Shown: positions 32,626 through 42,311 of the stretch, in pieces
Numbering within the stretch: position 1 is the stretch's first letter
How the letters are laid out: each line of letters opens with the position of its first letter
DNA from: Caballeronia sp. SL2Y3
GTDB lineage: Bacteria > Pseudomonadota > Gammaproteobacteria > Burkholderiales > Burkholderiaceae
Length of the DNA: 64,000 nucleotides
Assembly (NCBI RefSeq): GCF_022879575.1
Contig: NZ_CP084260.1
Location: 2,108,001 to 2,172,000, forward strand
Direction: 5' to 3'
Translations under genes and position numbers: made by a program
Notes under the pieces: model-generated
What the model saw: only the letters and a program-made list of their open reading frames with translations
Told to the model about the DNA's origin: nothing
The model's database searches: none

Positions 32626-34009
32626 CGGCCGGAGGACGCTCGATCATTGCGGTCAGCGCGGCAATCGACGCGCGTCCTTCCGACGGCGCGATTCCCGCCG
32701 CCGCCTGATGCAGCATCGAACGCAGCGTCTGCGCGGCGCGCTCGGGGATGGAGGCGTCGAGGCCGCGGGCATCGCTCTCGGCCGCGCCTTCGCCCTGATG
32801 CGCGACGCGCCGCCACGCGAGACCGAGCGTATCGGCGAGCAGCGAGACGTGCCCGAGCCCGAGCGCGCATGCCGCCGCGCCCAGCCGATGCGACGCGTTC
32901 GCCGCGTGCAGCGCGGCGGCGGAATCGACGGTGCCGGTCTCGCTTGCCTGCGTGCCGCGCTCGACGAGCCCTTCGATCGACGCCTCCGCGCTTTGCAGAA
33001 AGTCTTCGTAGGCCGCTGCGTTCACGCGCAGTACGCCGAGATCCCGCGTGACGGCCTCGCGCGTGCTTTCTTCGCTCGCCTGCGCCGCGCCCTGTTCCCA
33101 CGCGGCTTCGGACGCGGGCGTCGCCGCCACGTGCCACGCCACGGTGAGGCCGTAGTCGCGCAAAACGTCGACGTGTTCGGCGTCTTCAGGCGTCGCGCCG
33201 TAGAGCGCGAAGTCGCGCCACAGCAGCGCGAGCGTCGCGCGCACCAGCGAACGCGGCGCGAAGCTCGACGCGTGCGCCTGATCCGCCAGCACGAGGTTGA
33301 AACGGGCGTAGAGGCGCTTGGCGTCCGCGTAGCTGGACAAGTCGGCATGACGGCCAGCCCGCTCGCGCAGCGCCCGCACCGTAGAGGACGCGAGCCGCCA
33401 GAAGTCGTACGGATCGGGCCCGGTGAGCTCGGCGAGACAGGCATCGAGCCGCGAGAAGGTGTCGTCGATGTCAGCTTGCGGCTGGTCGGCGCCCGCGCGC
33501 AGCAACGCGAGCAGCGCCGCCTCGTAGTGCGCCCGGACCCGCGCGAGCCTTTCCGGCGCGACGCCGCGCAGCGTCGACGGCGCAATGGCGCGCCCGGCGA
33601 GCGCGAGGTCATCGTAGGAAACCGGCGCGATGCGCGTATGCACGGCCAGAAGCGCGTGCAGCCCGCGATAGTGATCGAAAAGTTCCGTCGAACACGACAG
33701 TTCGCGCAGGTTATGGCGCTCGACGGCCGCGCGGAACGCGGACATGGCGAGCGCGATGCGGTCGTGCGTGCCCTCCGATTCGTCGCCGAGCGGCGCGACG
33801 AGCGCCAGCGCCTCGGCGAAACGTTGCGCGGGCAGCCATCCGGCCGAATGCAGCGCAGCAATCGCGCGCTTGAGCGCAGGCGCGATCTCGCCCTGCCGCT
33901 GGAACGCGTGCATGGCGTCCGTGAGCGCCATTTCGGCGAGCCGGACTGAGCCGCCGCGCGGGTTCGGCAAGGCTTCGATCGGAACGGGAAGGTCGGGACG
34001 AGATGTCAT
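32615..34009 (-). CDS. HPt-like protein, possible ChpA/PilL-type scaffold
   Basis: A 464-aa Ala-rich, almost wholly helical protein with no membrane segment. Near residue 374 the stretch SHRLGAAACALGLGHVSLLA resembles a histidine phosphotransfer motif (H-x-L-x-G/A-x6-G), with the His kept and the usual Lys replaced by Gly. The preceding YEDFLQSAEASIEGLVE resembles the first HPt helix. This is reminiscent of the N-terminal part of ChpA/PilL hybrid kinases of type IV pilus chemosensory systems. In some beta-proteobacteria those genes follow a rubredoxin gene, as here. No kinase, receiver or CheW-like gene is present. The assignment is tentative. Confidence 0.45.
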   Translation of the reverse strand: MTSRPDLPVPIEALPNPRGGSVRLAEMALTDAMHAFQRQGEIAPALKRAIAALHSAGWLPAQRFAEALALVAPLGDESEGTHDRIALAMSAFRAAVERHNLRELSCSTELFDHYRGLHALLAVHTRIAPVSYDDLALAGRAIAPSTLRGVAPERLARVRAHYEAALLALLRAGADQPQADIDDTFSRLDACLAELTGPDPYDFWRLASSTVRALRERAGRHADLSSYADAKRLYARFNLVLADQAHASSFAPRSLVRATLALLWRDFALYGATPEDAEHVDVLRDYGLTVAWHVAATPASEAAWEQGAAQASEESTREAVTRDLGVLRVNAAAYEDFLQSAEASIEGLVERGTQASETGTVDSAAALHAANASHRLGAAACALGLGHVSLLADTLGLAWRRVAHQGEGAAESDARGLDASIPERAAQTLRSMLHQAAAGIAPSEGRASIAALTAMIERPPAVTR

Positions 34010-34233
34010 AACGGGCGCTCACAAGCCAGAAACGCGCGTGGCGACGCCGCCTCGACGCGCGGTTGAACTGCATTATCGACGAGCGCGGCGGTGAAGCGCC
34101 GCCGAGCCTGTCGTGCTCCAAGCGTATGCCTTTACGAGTGCAGACGGGAACGAATGTTCCAGCCGGATCGTCGCGCAGGCGCACAACGAAGCTCGTCTGC
34201 GACGCCTGCACGAAACGCGGGTCGCAAAAAACA

Positions 34234-34263
34234 CGCGCCGCATGGCGTGAGCCATGCGGCGCG
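34234..34263 (-). terminator. Rho-independent terminator after rubredoxin
   Basis: A perfect 13-bp stem, CGCGCCGCATGGC at 34234-34246 paired with 34251-34263, with a GTGA loop. On the minus strand it is followed by a T-run (complement of AAAAAA at 34226-34231). It lies 14 bases past the rubredoxin stop codon. Confidence 0.85.
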
Positions 34264-34277
34264 GTAGAGCATGCGGA

Positions 34278-34448
34278 TCAGATCTGGACCATCTCGAAAT
34301 CTTCCTTGCGGGCTCCGCATTCGGGACAGGTCCAGTTGATCGGAACGTCCTCCCAGCGGGTACCCGGCGCGATGCCCTCTTCCGGCAATCCCGCCTCTTC
34401 GTCGTAGATCCAGCCGCAGATCAGGCACATCCAGCTTCTGTATTCCAT
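34278..34448 (-). CDS. Rubredoxin
   Basis: A 56-aa iron-binding electron carrier. The two Cys-x-x-Cys knuckles CLICG and CPECG give the FeS4 site. WIYDEEAG and APGTRWEDVP between them are characteristic. It is followed by a strong hairpin terminator. In this context it may be the small housekeeping rubredoxin next to thiD seen in Burkholderiales. Confidence 0.95.
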   Translation of the reverse strand: MEYRSWMCLICGWIYDEEAGLPEEGIAPGTRWEDVPINWTCPECGARKEDFEMVQI

Positions 34449-34684
34449 ACTTATGCCGCGTCGATTGGTCGATTGAAATTAGGCCATGATGGTACCGTGT
34501 TGCCGGGTGGATGCCTAGCAAGGCGCTGGCCCGACGTGCATCCCCACATAGCGGGACGCGCGCGCCCCGCTTCGCAAAAAGGTGCGCAAAGACCGCAGAC
34601 GGGCGGCAATAGGACGCATAATCGAACCGTGTCCGGGCGCGTGCGCGTCTTTTTCGCGTTCGCTGCAACTGAATCGTCTCACTC

Positions 34685-35593
34685 GTGCAATCCAAACCAA
34701 AAATGTCCGCTCTTGCCATGACCGGCGACTCTCCACCGATCGTTCTGACTTTCGGGCTCTCGGACCCCACGGGCGGCTCCGGCTTGCAAGCCGATTTGCT
34801 CACGCTCGCCAGCATGGGCTGCCACGGCGCAACGGTTCTTACCGGCTACGCCGTGCGCGATTCCGCAACATGCGATGAAGTCAACGGCATCGACCCGGAC
34901 GCGGTCGCCGCTCAGGCGCGCATGTTGCTGGAAGACATGCCGATCGCCGCGTTCAAGATCGGCGCGGCCACGCGGGCGGAAGTGGTCTCCGCGATCGCGG
35001 AAGTGGTGTCCGACTACGACGACGTTCCGCTGATCCTCGCGCCCGACTTCACGCTCGACGACGAACACGTGCTGTCCGCCGACGAGCTGCGCGAATCGCT
35101 CGCCGACCTGCTCGTGCCGCAGACGACCATGCTGATCGCCGATCACGCGACGCTTCTGCAGCTTGCGCAGCCGGACAGCGACGCCGAAGCGCCGACGCTC
35201 GATTCCGCGATTTCGCACATTCTCGCGCAGGGCTGCGAGTACGTGCTGGCGATGGAAACGGGCACGCATCGGCATGTGAACACGCTGTACAGCGAGGAAG
35301 GACAGGTGCGGCAGGATTTGTGGGATCGCGGGCTGCATCGCGTGATGGGGCTCACCGACACGCTCGGCGCCGCCGTTGCCGCGCTGCTCGCGAACGGCCA
35401 GGAGCCCGCCGAGGCCGCGCGCGAGGCGCAGGAGTACGTGTTTCAGGCGGCGCGCGCCGCGTTTCGTCCGGGCATGGGCGCGTATCTGCCGGATCGCTTT
35501 TTCTGGGCGCGTTCGAACGATGCGGACGACGAAACCGACGCCGCTTCGGTGCCGGACGATTCGGCCGGATTGCCCGGAGAAGCCCGGCACTAG
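34685..35593 (+). CDS. thiD: Hydroxymethylpyrimidine (phosphate) kinase-like ThiD
   Basis: A 302-aa ribokinase-fold protein. GLSDPTGGSGLQADLLTLAS and GCHGATVLTGYAVRDS match the ThiD N-terminus. The anion-hole region, which normally reads GTGCTLSAAIA, is MGLTDTLGAAVAALLANG here, so a glycine of the catalytic loop is missing. The last 40 residues are acidic and variable. It is widely annotated as ThiD in this group, but activity is less certain than fold. In-frame Met codons at 34703 and 34718 are alternative starts. Confidence 0.75.
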   Translation: MQSKPKMSALAMTGDSPPIVLTFGLSDPTGGSGLQADLLTLASMGCHGATVLTGYAVRDSATCDEVNGIDPDAVAAQARMLLEDMPIAAFKIGAATRAEVVSAIAEVVSDYDDVPLILAPDFTLDDEHVLSADELRESLADLLVPQTTMLIADHATLLQLAQPDSDAEAPTLDSAISHILAQGCEYVLAMETGTHRHVNTLYSEEGQVRQDLWDRGLHRVMGLTDTLGAAVAALLANGQEPAEAAREAQEYVFQAARAAFRPGMGAYLPDRFFWARSNDADDETDAASVPDDSAGLPGEARH

Positions 35594-35675
35594 ACGAAAT
35601 CGCGCGCCGACGATGCAGTGAACGAAGCGACACGAACGGAGTTCGGAGACCAACGAAGGGAGGCTTTGCGAGCGC

Positions 35676-36458
35676 ATGCCGTATCGACTGCCCCATTTGC
35701 ACAAGCCCGGCCCGCAAGGCGCTATCCGCGTCGGCTGCGCGGGCTGGGCGCTTTCGAGCTCGGTCCAGTCGAGCTTTCCCGACGAAGGCACGCATCTCGA
35801 ACGCTACGCACGCGTGCTGACGTGCGTCGAAATCAACTCGAGCTTCTATAAGCCGCATCGCGAGCAGACTTACGAGAAGTGGGCGCAAAGCGTGCCCGAC
35901 TCGTTTCGCTTTTCGGTGAAGCTGCCCAAGGCGATCACGCACGACGCGCGGCTCGCCGACACGAACGCCCTCATCGACGAATTTCTGGCTGCCGCCGGCA
36001 AGCTGGGCGACAAGCTCGGCTGCTGGCTCGCGCAACTGCCGCCGAGCCTCGCCTTCGAACACGATCTGGCGGATGCCTTCTTCAAGGCGCTGCGCGAGCG
36101 CACGAAGCTGCCGGTCGCGTGCGAGGCGCGCCATCCGAGCTGGTTCACCAAAGAGGCGGCGGCGCTTTTGAAAGCGCATCACATCGCATATGTGGACGCC
36201 GACCCGATTCCCGACGACTGCGAAATCAAGCATCGGGCGGACACATCTCTCGTCTACGTGCGGCTGCACGGCTCGCCGGATCTCTACAAGTCTTCGTACG
36301 ACTTTCCGTATCTCGACGATCTCGCGCGCACGCTGCAAGCCCGCGCGAAAAAGACGCCCGAGGTGTGGTGCATCTTCGACAACACCACGCTCGGCCACGC
36401 GCAGCCCAACGCGCTGCATGTGATGGAGCGTCTGCATCTTCATCATCGGAAGGCGTAG
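35676..36458 (+). CDS. DUF72 (YecE-like) TIM-barrel protein
   Basis: A 260-aa DUF72 protein. It shows IRVGCAGWALSS, the CVEINSSFYKPH block, FRFSVKLPKAITHD, CEARHPSW and LHGSPDLYKSSY, then IFDNTTLGHAQPNAL. The fold is a TIM-barrel with a likely metal- or phosphate-binding site. The function is not established. Confidence 0.9.
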   Translation: MPYRLPHLHKPGPQGAIRVGCAGWALSSSVQSSFPDEGTHLERYARVLTCVEINSSFYKPHREQTYEKWAQSVPDSFRFSVKLPKAITHDARLADTNALIDEFLAAAGKLGDKLGCWLAQLPPSLAFEHDLADAFFKALRERTKLPVACEARHPSWFTKEAAALLKAHHIAYVDADPIPDDCEIKHRADTSLVYVRLHGSPDLYKSSYDFPYLDDLARTLQARAKKTPEVWCIFDNTTLGHAQPNALHVMERLHLHHRKA

Positions 36459-36501
36459 TGCCCTTCCGCTTCTGCTCATTGCTTCCGAAGGAGATTCGCT
36501 G

Positions 36502-36927
36502 ATGCACAAGCCGGCACGACGCATCGCTCGCCTCATTCGAGCCACGATGCTCGCCACGATTGTCTCGGCGGCGCTGCCCGCCCATGCGCAGGACGCATCG
36601 CCGCCGGCCACGCCTGCGGGCGACGGCACGTTCCTGCTGACCATCTTCCTCAAGCACGACGAGTCCAAGCCGTTGCCGAAGATCAACCAGCAATTGAAGG
36701 AACAAGGCTACTTCAAGACGTTTCCGCCGCCGGGCGTGGAAGTGGTCTCGTGGTACGTGATGATGGGCATCGGGCAAGTAGTGACCTTGCGCGTGCCGGC
36801 GGACAGGCTGCGGGAAGTGAATCGCGCCATCGAGACGACCGCGTGGGGCGGATATCACACGGAGTTCTACCCGACCTACGACTACAAGGCCGCCGCGCAG
36901 AAGTTACGCGACGAGATGAATAAATAG
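36502..36927 (+). CDS. Exported small protein of unknown function
   Basis: A 141-aa protein with a signal peptide (basic N-terminus, then ATMLATIVSAALPAHAQ with cleavage likely after AHA). The mature part has a ferredoxin-like alternation: LLTIFLKHDESKPLPKINQQL, then a PPPGVEVVSWYVMMGIGQVVTLRVPADRL block. GAAGGAG stands 7 bases before the ATG. I do not recognise a named function; a periplasmic location is expected. Confidence 0.75.
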   Translation: MHKPARRIARLIRATMLATIVSAALPAHAQDASPPATPAGDGTFLLTIFLKHDESKPLPKINQQLKEQGYFKTFPPPGVEVVSWYVMMGIGQVVTLRVPADRLREVNRAIETTAWGGYHTEFYPTYDYKAAAQKLRDEMNK

Positions 36928-36942
36928 CGTGTCGATGCACGA

Positions 36943-36972
36943 AAAAAAACCTGCATCGCTGCAGGTTTTTTT
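36943..36972. terminator. Bidirectional terminator before groEL end
   Basis: AAAAAAACCTGCA at 36943-36955 pairs with the bases at 36960-36972 around a TCGC loop. A- and T-runs on the two sides make it work in both directions, ending the small exported gene on one strand and groES-groEL on the other. Confidence 0.9.
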
Positions 36973-37030
36973 CTGGCATGGCGCGAGCCCCTTGCGAGAC
37001 TCGCACCGATGTAATCGGGCCGAAGCCGTC

Positions 37031-38692
<1,662 letters not shown>

Positions 38693-38748
38693 TCAGTGTG
38701 CCGGCTCGCTGCCCTTTCGGCGCGAAGCCCGGCGTACAGGAAGAATGC

Positions 38749-39042
38749 TTACTTGTTGACCAGAACGGCCATGATGTCTTCTTCGCGCATGACGAGCAGT
38801 TCCTGCCCGTCGACCTTGACGGTCTGGCCGGCGTATTTGCCGAAGAGCACGCGGTCGCCCACCTTCACGTCGAGGGCGTTTTGCGTGCCCTTGTCATCGC
38901 GCTTGCCCGGGCCGACGGCCAGGACTTCGCCTTGATCCGGCTTTTCTGCCGCTGCTTCCGGGATCACGATGCCCGATGCGGTCTTGGTTTCCTGGTCCAG
39001 ACGTTTGACGATGACGCGATCGTGCAAAGGACGAAGGTTCAT
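38749..39042 (-). CDS. groES: 10 kDa co-chaperonin GroES
   Basis: A 97-aa co-chaperonin that caps GroEL. It starts [15 protein letters not shown], with the mobile loop around [14 protein letters not shown]. The ATG at 39042 has AGGAG five bases upstream. The longer GTG-started frame adds only two residues and ignores this site. Confidence 0.98.
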   Translation of the reverse strand: MNLRPLHDRVIVKRLDQETKTASGIVIPEAAAEKPDQGEVLAVGPGKRDDKGTQNALDVKVGDRVLFGKYAGQTVKVDGQELLVMREEDIMAVLVNK

Positions 39043-39120
39043 ACACACTCCTCTCTTGAATGAGACTGAAAACGCGGGAAAGCCCGTCTTTTGGGCTGCG
39101 CCCGCCGGACGGAAATCTTG

Positions 39121-39147
39121 TTAGCACTCTCGTGCAGTGAGTGCCAA
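39121..39147 (-). promoter_or_regulatory. CIRCE operator of groES-groEL
   Basis: TTAGCACTC-N9-GAGTGCCAA, which is the CIRCE inverted repeat with one mismatch in the second arm. It lies directly downstream of the -10 element on the leftward strand. The HrcA repressor binds this element in other bacteria. hrcA itself is not in the window. Confidence 0.93.
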
Positions 39148-39176
39148 TTATATGGACCGCATTTGACAATTTCAAG
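39147..39176 (-). promoter_or_regulatory. groES-groEL promoter, overlapping sigma70 and sigma32 motifs
   Basis: On the minus strand, TTGAAA (39170-39175), 17 bases, then TATAAT (39147-39152): a near-perfect sigma70 promoter. The same bases read CTTGAAA, 14 bases, CCATATAA, which fits the sigma32 heat-shock consensus. The CIRCE starts where the -10 ends. Confidence 0.8.
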
Positions 39177-39415
39177 GAGGGAGCGAAAGTGGGGTCGAGA
39201 TTGGCGTGGTTTTGGGGATTAACTTGCGATCAGTGCGGCGAACGCACGGACGAGCCGATGCCGCGGTTTAGGCGGCGGTCCGCGCAAACGTCGCGTCACG
39301 ATCGACGGGAGGGTAAACGCGGGTATTGATAAGCACCGTCCACTTGCCTGCCGCGCATCCCGGCGGAAGCGAAGTCCGCGCCGAGACAGCTTGCTCGCCA
39401 GACCGAGCGACACGT

Positions 39416-39862
39416 TCAGCTCGGATTGCCCCAAAGATCGTCAACCGCGCGGATCGCCAGCAAGTAGCCGTTCGCGCCCGCCCCGCAGAACACCGCAGTA
39501 GCCGCCACCGAGATTGTCGAGTGACGGTATTCCTCCGAGCGCCGGTGAATGTTCGTTATGTGCACTTCCACGACCGGGCGGCTAATCAGCTTGACCGCGT
39601 CGAGCACCGGAATTCGCCCGAACGAGAAGCCGGCCGGGTTGATGACGAGCGCCGCGTCCTGCAGGAAGGCTTCCTGAATCCAGTCGATCAACTGGCTCTC
39701 GCTGTTGGTCTGACGGAACACGCAATCCAGCTTCAGTTCTTCAGCGAGCGTAAGACAGTTCTTTTCGATGTCCTTCAGCGTCGTATGTCCGTAAAGGTGC
39801 GGCTCGCGCGCGCCCAGCATGTTCAGGTTCGAGCCGTTGAGAATGTAGAGTTTGCGAGTCAT
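39416..39862 (-). CDS. aroQ: Type II 3-dehydroquinate dehydratase-like protein
   Basis: A 148-aa type II dehydroquinase fold that interconverts 3-dehydroquinate and 3-dehydroshikimate. NGSNLNMLGAREPHLYG carries the catalytic Arg/Tyr loop (Y24), N75 lies in INPAG, and H101 in VEVHITNIH. The normally conserved His of the INPAAYTHTS segment is replaced: here it reads INPAGFSFGR, with Phe at 81. It is translated just after the MHS transporter (4-base gap), so it is more likely catabolic or specialised than the biosynthetic AroQ. Confidence 0.8.
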   Translation of the reverse strand: MTRKLYILNGSNLNMLGAREPHLYGHTTLKDIEKNCLTLAEELKLDCVFRQTNSESQLIDWIQEAFLQDAALVINPAGFSFGRIPVLDAVKLISRPVVEVHITNIHRRSEEYRHSTISVAATAVFCGAGANGYLLAIRAVDDLWGNPS

Positions 39863-39866
39863 GGTT

Positions 39867-41210
39867 TCAGTGTGTGGCGCTACGTTCGAGGGCGGTGTCT
39901 TTGGTTTCCCGCGACGTCGCGATCATGAGGAAGGAGAGCAGATTCAACGAGCCGCAGACCGCGACGATCGCCCAAGGCGAACCATGAAAGGCATTGAGCA
40001 GCGCGACGGCGACGATCGGCATCGGTCCACCGGTGAGCAGATTGGCCCCCGAGTAAGACAGAGCGGAGCCCGTGTAGCGCGCTTCGGTCGGGAACGATTC
40101 GGCGAACCACACCGGCTGAATGCCGCTTTGAAACTGCGTGAAGCCCAGGAAGGCGCCCATCACGGCCATCGTCAACGCGACCGAGTGCTGGTTGAGGATC
40201 GGAAAGTAGATGAGGCAGCAGACCAGCGTGCAGAACGAGCCGATCATCAGCGCGCGCTTGCGTCCGATCCGGTCGCTCAGATAGCCACCGGCCAGCGCGC
40301 CCCCAATGGCACAGACGTTCGCCACCATCAGCAGCATGAAGCCGGTCTGCTTCGGCACGCCGAGGTTCTTCGTGAGATAGCTGAGCGAGAACACCACGAT
40401 CAGATAGAAAAGCGCCGCCGGGCCGCAGAAGAACAGCGTCAGGCGAAGCGCGGTCCGCCAGTGAAACTTGAAGACGATGCCGAGCGGGTTGGCCGAACGC
40501 GCGCCTTCGCCCTTCTTTTTGAGCGCCTCGAAGGCCGGCGTTTCGCTCACCTTCATGCGGATATAGATGCCGAGCAGCACGAGCACGAAGCTGGCAAGAA
40601 AAGGAATCCTCCATCCGAACGATTCGAAGTCATCGGCCGAAAGGAGCGCGGAAAGTGCGAACAGCGCGAAATTCGCGAGGATCTGGCTGAGCGGCGAACA
40701 GATGCCGAGCAGGCCCGAATACAGCCCGCGCTTGTTCGCGGACGCGTGTTCGACCGCCATCAGTTGCGCGCCGGTCGATTCGCCGCCGAGCGCAAAACCC
40801 TGAACGATGCGCAGCGAAACCAGCAAGGTCGGCGCGAGAATGCCGACCTGCTGATACGTGGGCAGCAAACCCATCAGGAACGACGACGCGCCCATCACCG
40901 AAACCGTAACGAGCATCAGGTTACGGCGTCCCCAGCGGTCGCCGAGCATGCCGCAGATCACCGCGCCGAGCGGACGGGCGGCGAGTCCCGCCCAGAAACT
41001 CGCCAGCGAGGCCAAAAGCGAAGCGGTCGGGTCGAGCGACGGGAAGAAGAGCTTCGGGAAGATCGTGGCCGCGACCACGCCGTACAGCGCGAAGTCGAAC
41101 CATTCCAGCGCCGTGCCGACAGTGGCGCCCGCCACTGCGCGACGCGCCATCAGATGAGCCTGCGGCGAGCGCTCGCTCGCAGCCGAGTTCGGGTCAGCGG
41201 TAACTGCCAT
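39867..41210 (-). CDS. MHS-family (MFS) transporter, shikimate/aromatic-acid type
   Basis: A 447-aa, 12-helix MFS protein of the metabolite:H+ symporter family. It starts with GTALEWFDFALYGVVAATIF and has the signature loops GDRWGRRNLM and SDRIGRKRALM, and GFALGGESTGAQ. The pairing with a dehydroquinase and a divergent IclR regulator suggests uptake of quinate, shikimate or a related acid. The substrate is inferred. Confidence 0.85.
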   Translation of the reverse strand: MAVTADPNSAASERSPQAHLMARRAVAGATVGTALEWFDFALYGVVAATIFPKLFFPSLDPTASLLASLASFWAGLAARPLGAVICGMLGDRWGRRNLMLVTVSVMGASSFLMGLLPTYQQVGILAPTLLVSLRIVQGFALGGESTGAQLMAVEHASANKRGLYSGLLGICSPLSQILANFALFALSALLSADDFESFGWRIPFLASFVLVLLGIYIRMKVSETPAFEALKKKGEGARSANPLGIVFKFHWRTALRLTLFFCGPAALFYLIVVFSLSYLTKNLGVPKQTGFMLLMVANVCAIGGALAGGYLSDRIGRKRALMIGSFCTLVCCLIYFPILNQHSVALTMAVMGAFLGFTQFQSGIQPVWFAESFPTEARYTGSALSYSGANLLTGGPMPIVAVALLNAFHGSPWAIVAVCGSLNLLSFLMIATSRETKDTALERSATH

Positions 41211-41338
41211 GGGTGTCTCCTGAATATTTTCGTGTCTATGCCGTGCGCTTCTCGCGACGAACAGGTGTTATTGTTTGCGCTGCGAAAGCCCGGCGTTCCG
41301 CACCGGAACTGCATTTCACATCACAAAACCGACGAGCG
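41211..41338. promoter_or_regulatory. Divergent control region of MHS-aroQ and iclR-type genes
   Basis: A 128-base gap between the two start codons. IclR regulators usually bind between themselves and the divergent target operon, so this is where the operator should lie. I could not pick a specific palindrome with confidence. Confidence 0.5.
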
Positions 41339-42124
41339 ATGTCGCTGAAAAACGGCCTGAGAGTGCTGGATTTCCTCGCGTCGCAAGGCGAGGGCGCGGG
41401 ACTCGTCGAGATCGCCGATGCGCTCGGCATGCCGCGCAGCTCGTGTCATCGCGTGCTGACCGAACTCGTCGAGAGCGGCTATGTGCGGCAACTGACCGAG
41501 CACAGCCGCTATATCCTGACTATGCGCATGACGTCGAATGGCCTGGAATTCCTGAGCCTGACGGGTATCGCCGATATCGCGCAGCCGATCATCGAACGCG
41601 TCGCGGCGCAAACCGGCGAACTCGCGCGGCTATCGCTCGTGGACGGCGATGCGATCATCTGGGTCGGCAAGGCCGACGGTCAGCGGTCCGGCTTTCGTTA
41701 CGATCCCGACATGGGACAGACGGCGCAGCTTTCGTGCACATCGACCGGTCACGCATGGCTCATGACGATGTCCGATGAACAAGCGGCTGCGCTCGTTCTC
41801 AAGCAGGGCTTCGGTCAGCCGAACGAGTTCGGCCCTCATGCGCCGACCACGCTAAAGGCGCTGCTCGGGTTTCTGCACGCTGCGCGGGTGCGCGGTTACG
41901 CGATGATCGACGAAGTGTTCGCGCCGAAAATGTCGGCGGTCGCGGCGCCTGTCGTGAGCGGCTCGCGTTGCGTCGGCGTCATCAGCCTGGCGGGTCCGCG
42001 CGTGCGGCTGACGGCCGAAAGGATTCACCAGTATTCGGTGCTGTTGCGCGAAGCGGCCAATGAACTCGCGCAATTGAGCAATATGGCTGGATTCCCTACT
42101 CGACCGCCGCTCGGCAAAGGATGA
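41339..42124 (+). CDS. IclR-family transcriptional regulator
   Basis: A 261-aa regulator. A winged helix is at residues 1-65 (LVEIADALGMPRSSCHRVLTEL), and the IclR effector domain after it contains ELARLSLVDGDAIIWVGKAD and a CTSTGHAWL motif. The start at 41339 (MSLKNGLRVL) fits the family; the longer frame adds 42 residues over the promoter region. It probably controls the divergent transporter and dehydroquinase genes. Confidence 0.9.
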   Translation: MSLKNGLRVLDFLASQGEGAGLVEIADALGMPRSSCHRVLTELVESGYVRQLTEHSRYILTMRMTSNGLEFLSLTGIADIAQPIIERVAAQTGELARLSLVDGDAIIWVGKADGQRSGFRYDPDMGQTAQLSCTSTGHAWLMTMSDEQAAALVLKQGFGQPNEFGPHAPTTLKALLGFLHAARVRGYAMIDEVFAPKMSAVAAPVVSGSRCVGVISLAGPRVRLTAERIHQYSVLLREAANELAQLSNMAGFPTRPPLGKG

Positions 42125-42311
42125 GCAGGAACGAGTCGACCGAGCTCCGGCCGGCGAATCGGTGCTTCGAAGGAACTCTTTCAATGTGTCGGCGCGGACG
42201 GCCGGGCCACCCTCGCCCTTTCCGATCGAGAGCACGGCCCTATCCACGCAAAATGGACACGCCGTCTTCGTCATGCACAATATCCGCGCCTAAGAACGCG
42301 GAGAATGGCCC

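Noticed and set aside
34449..34684. TPP riboswitch before thiD
   Set aside because: The conserved CUGAGA and thi-box segments are not visible in the leader.
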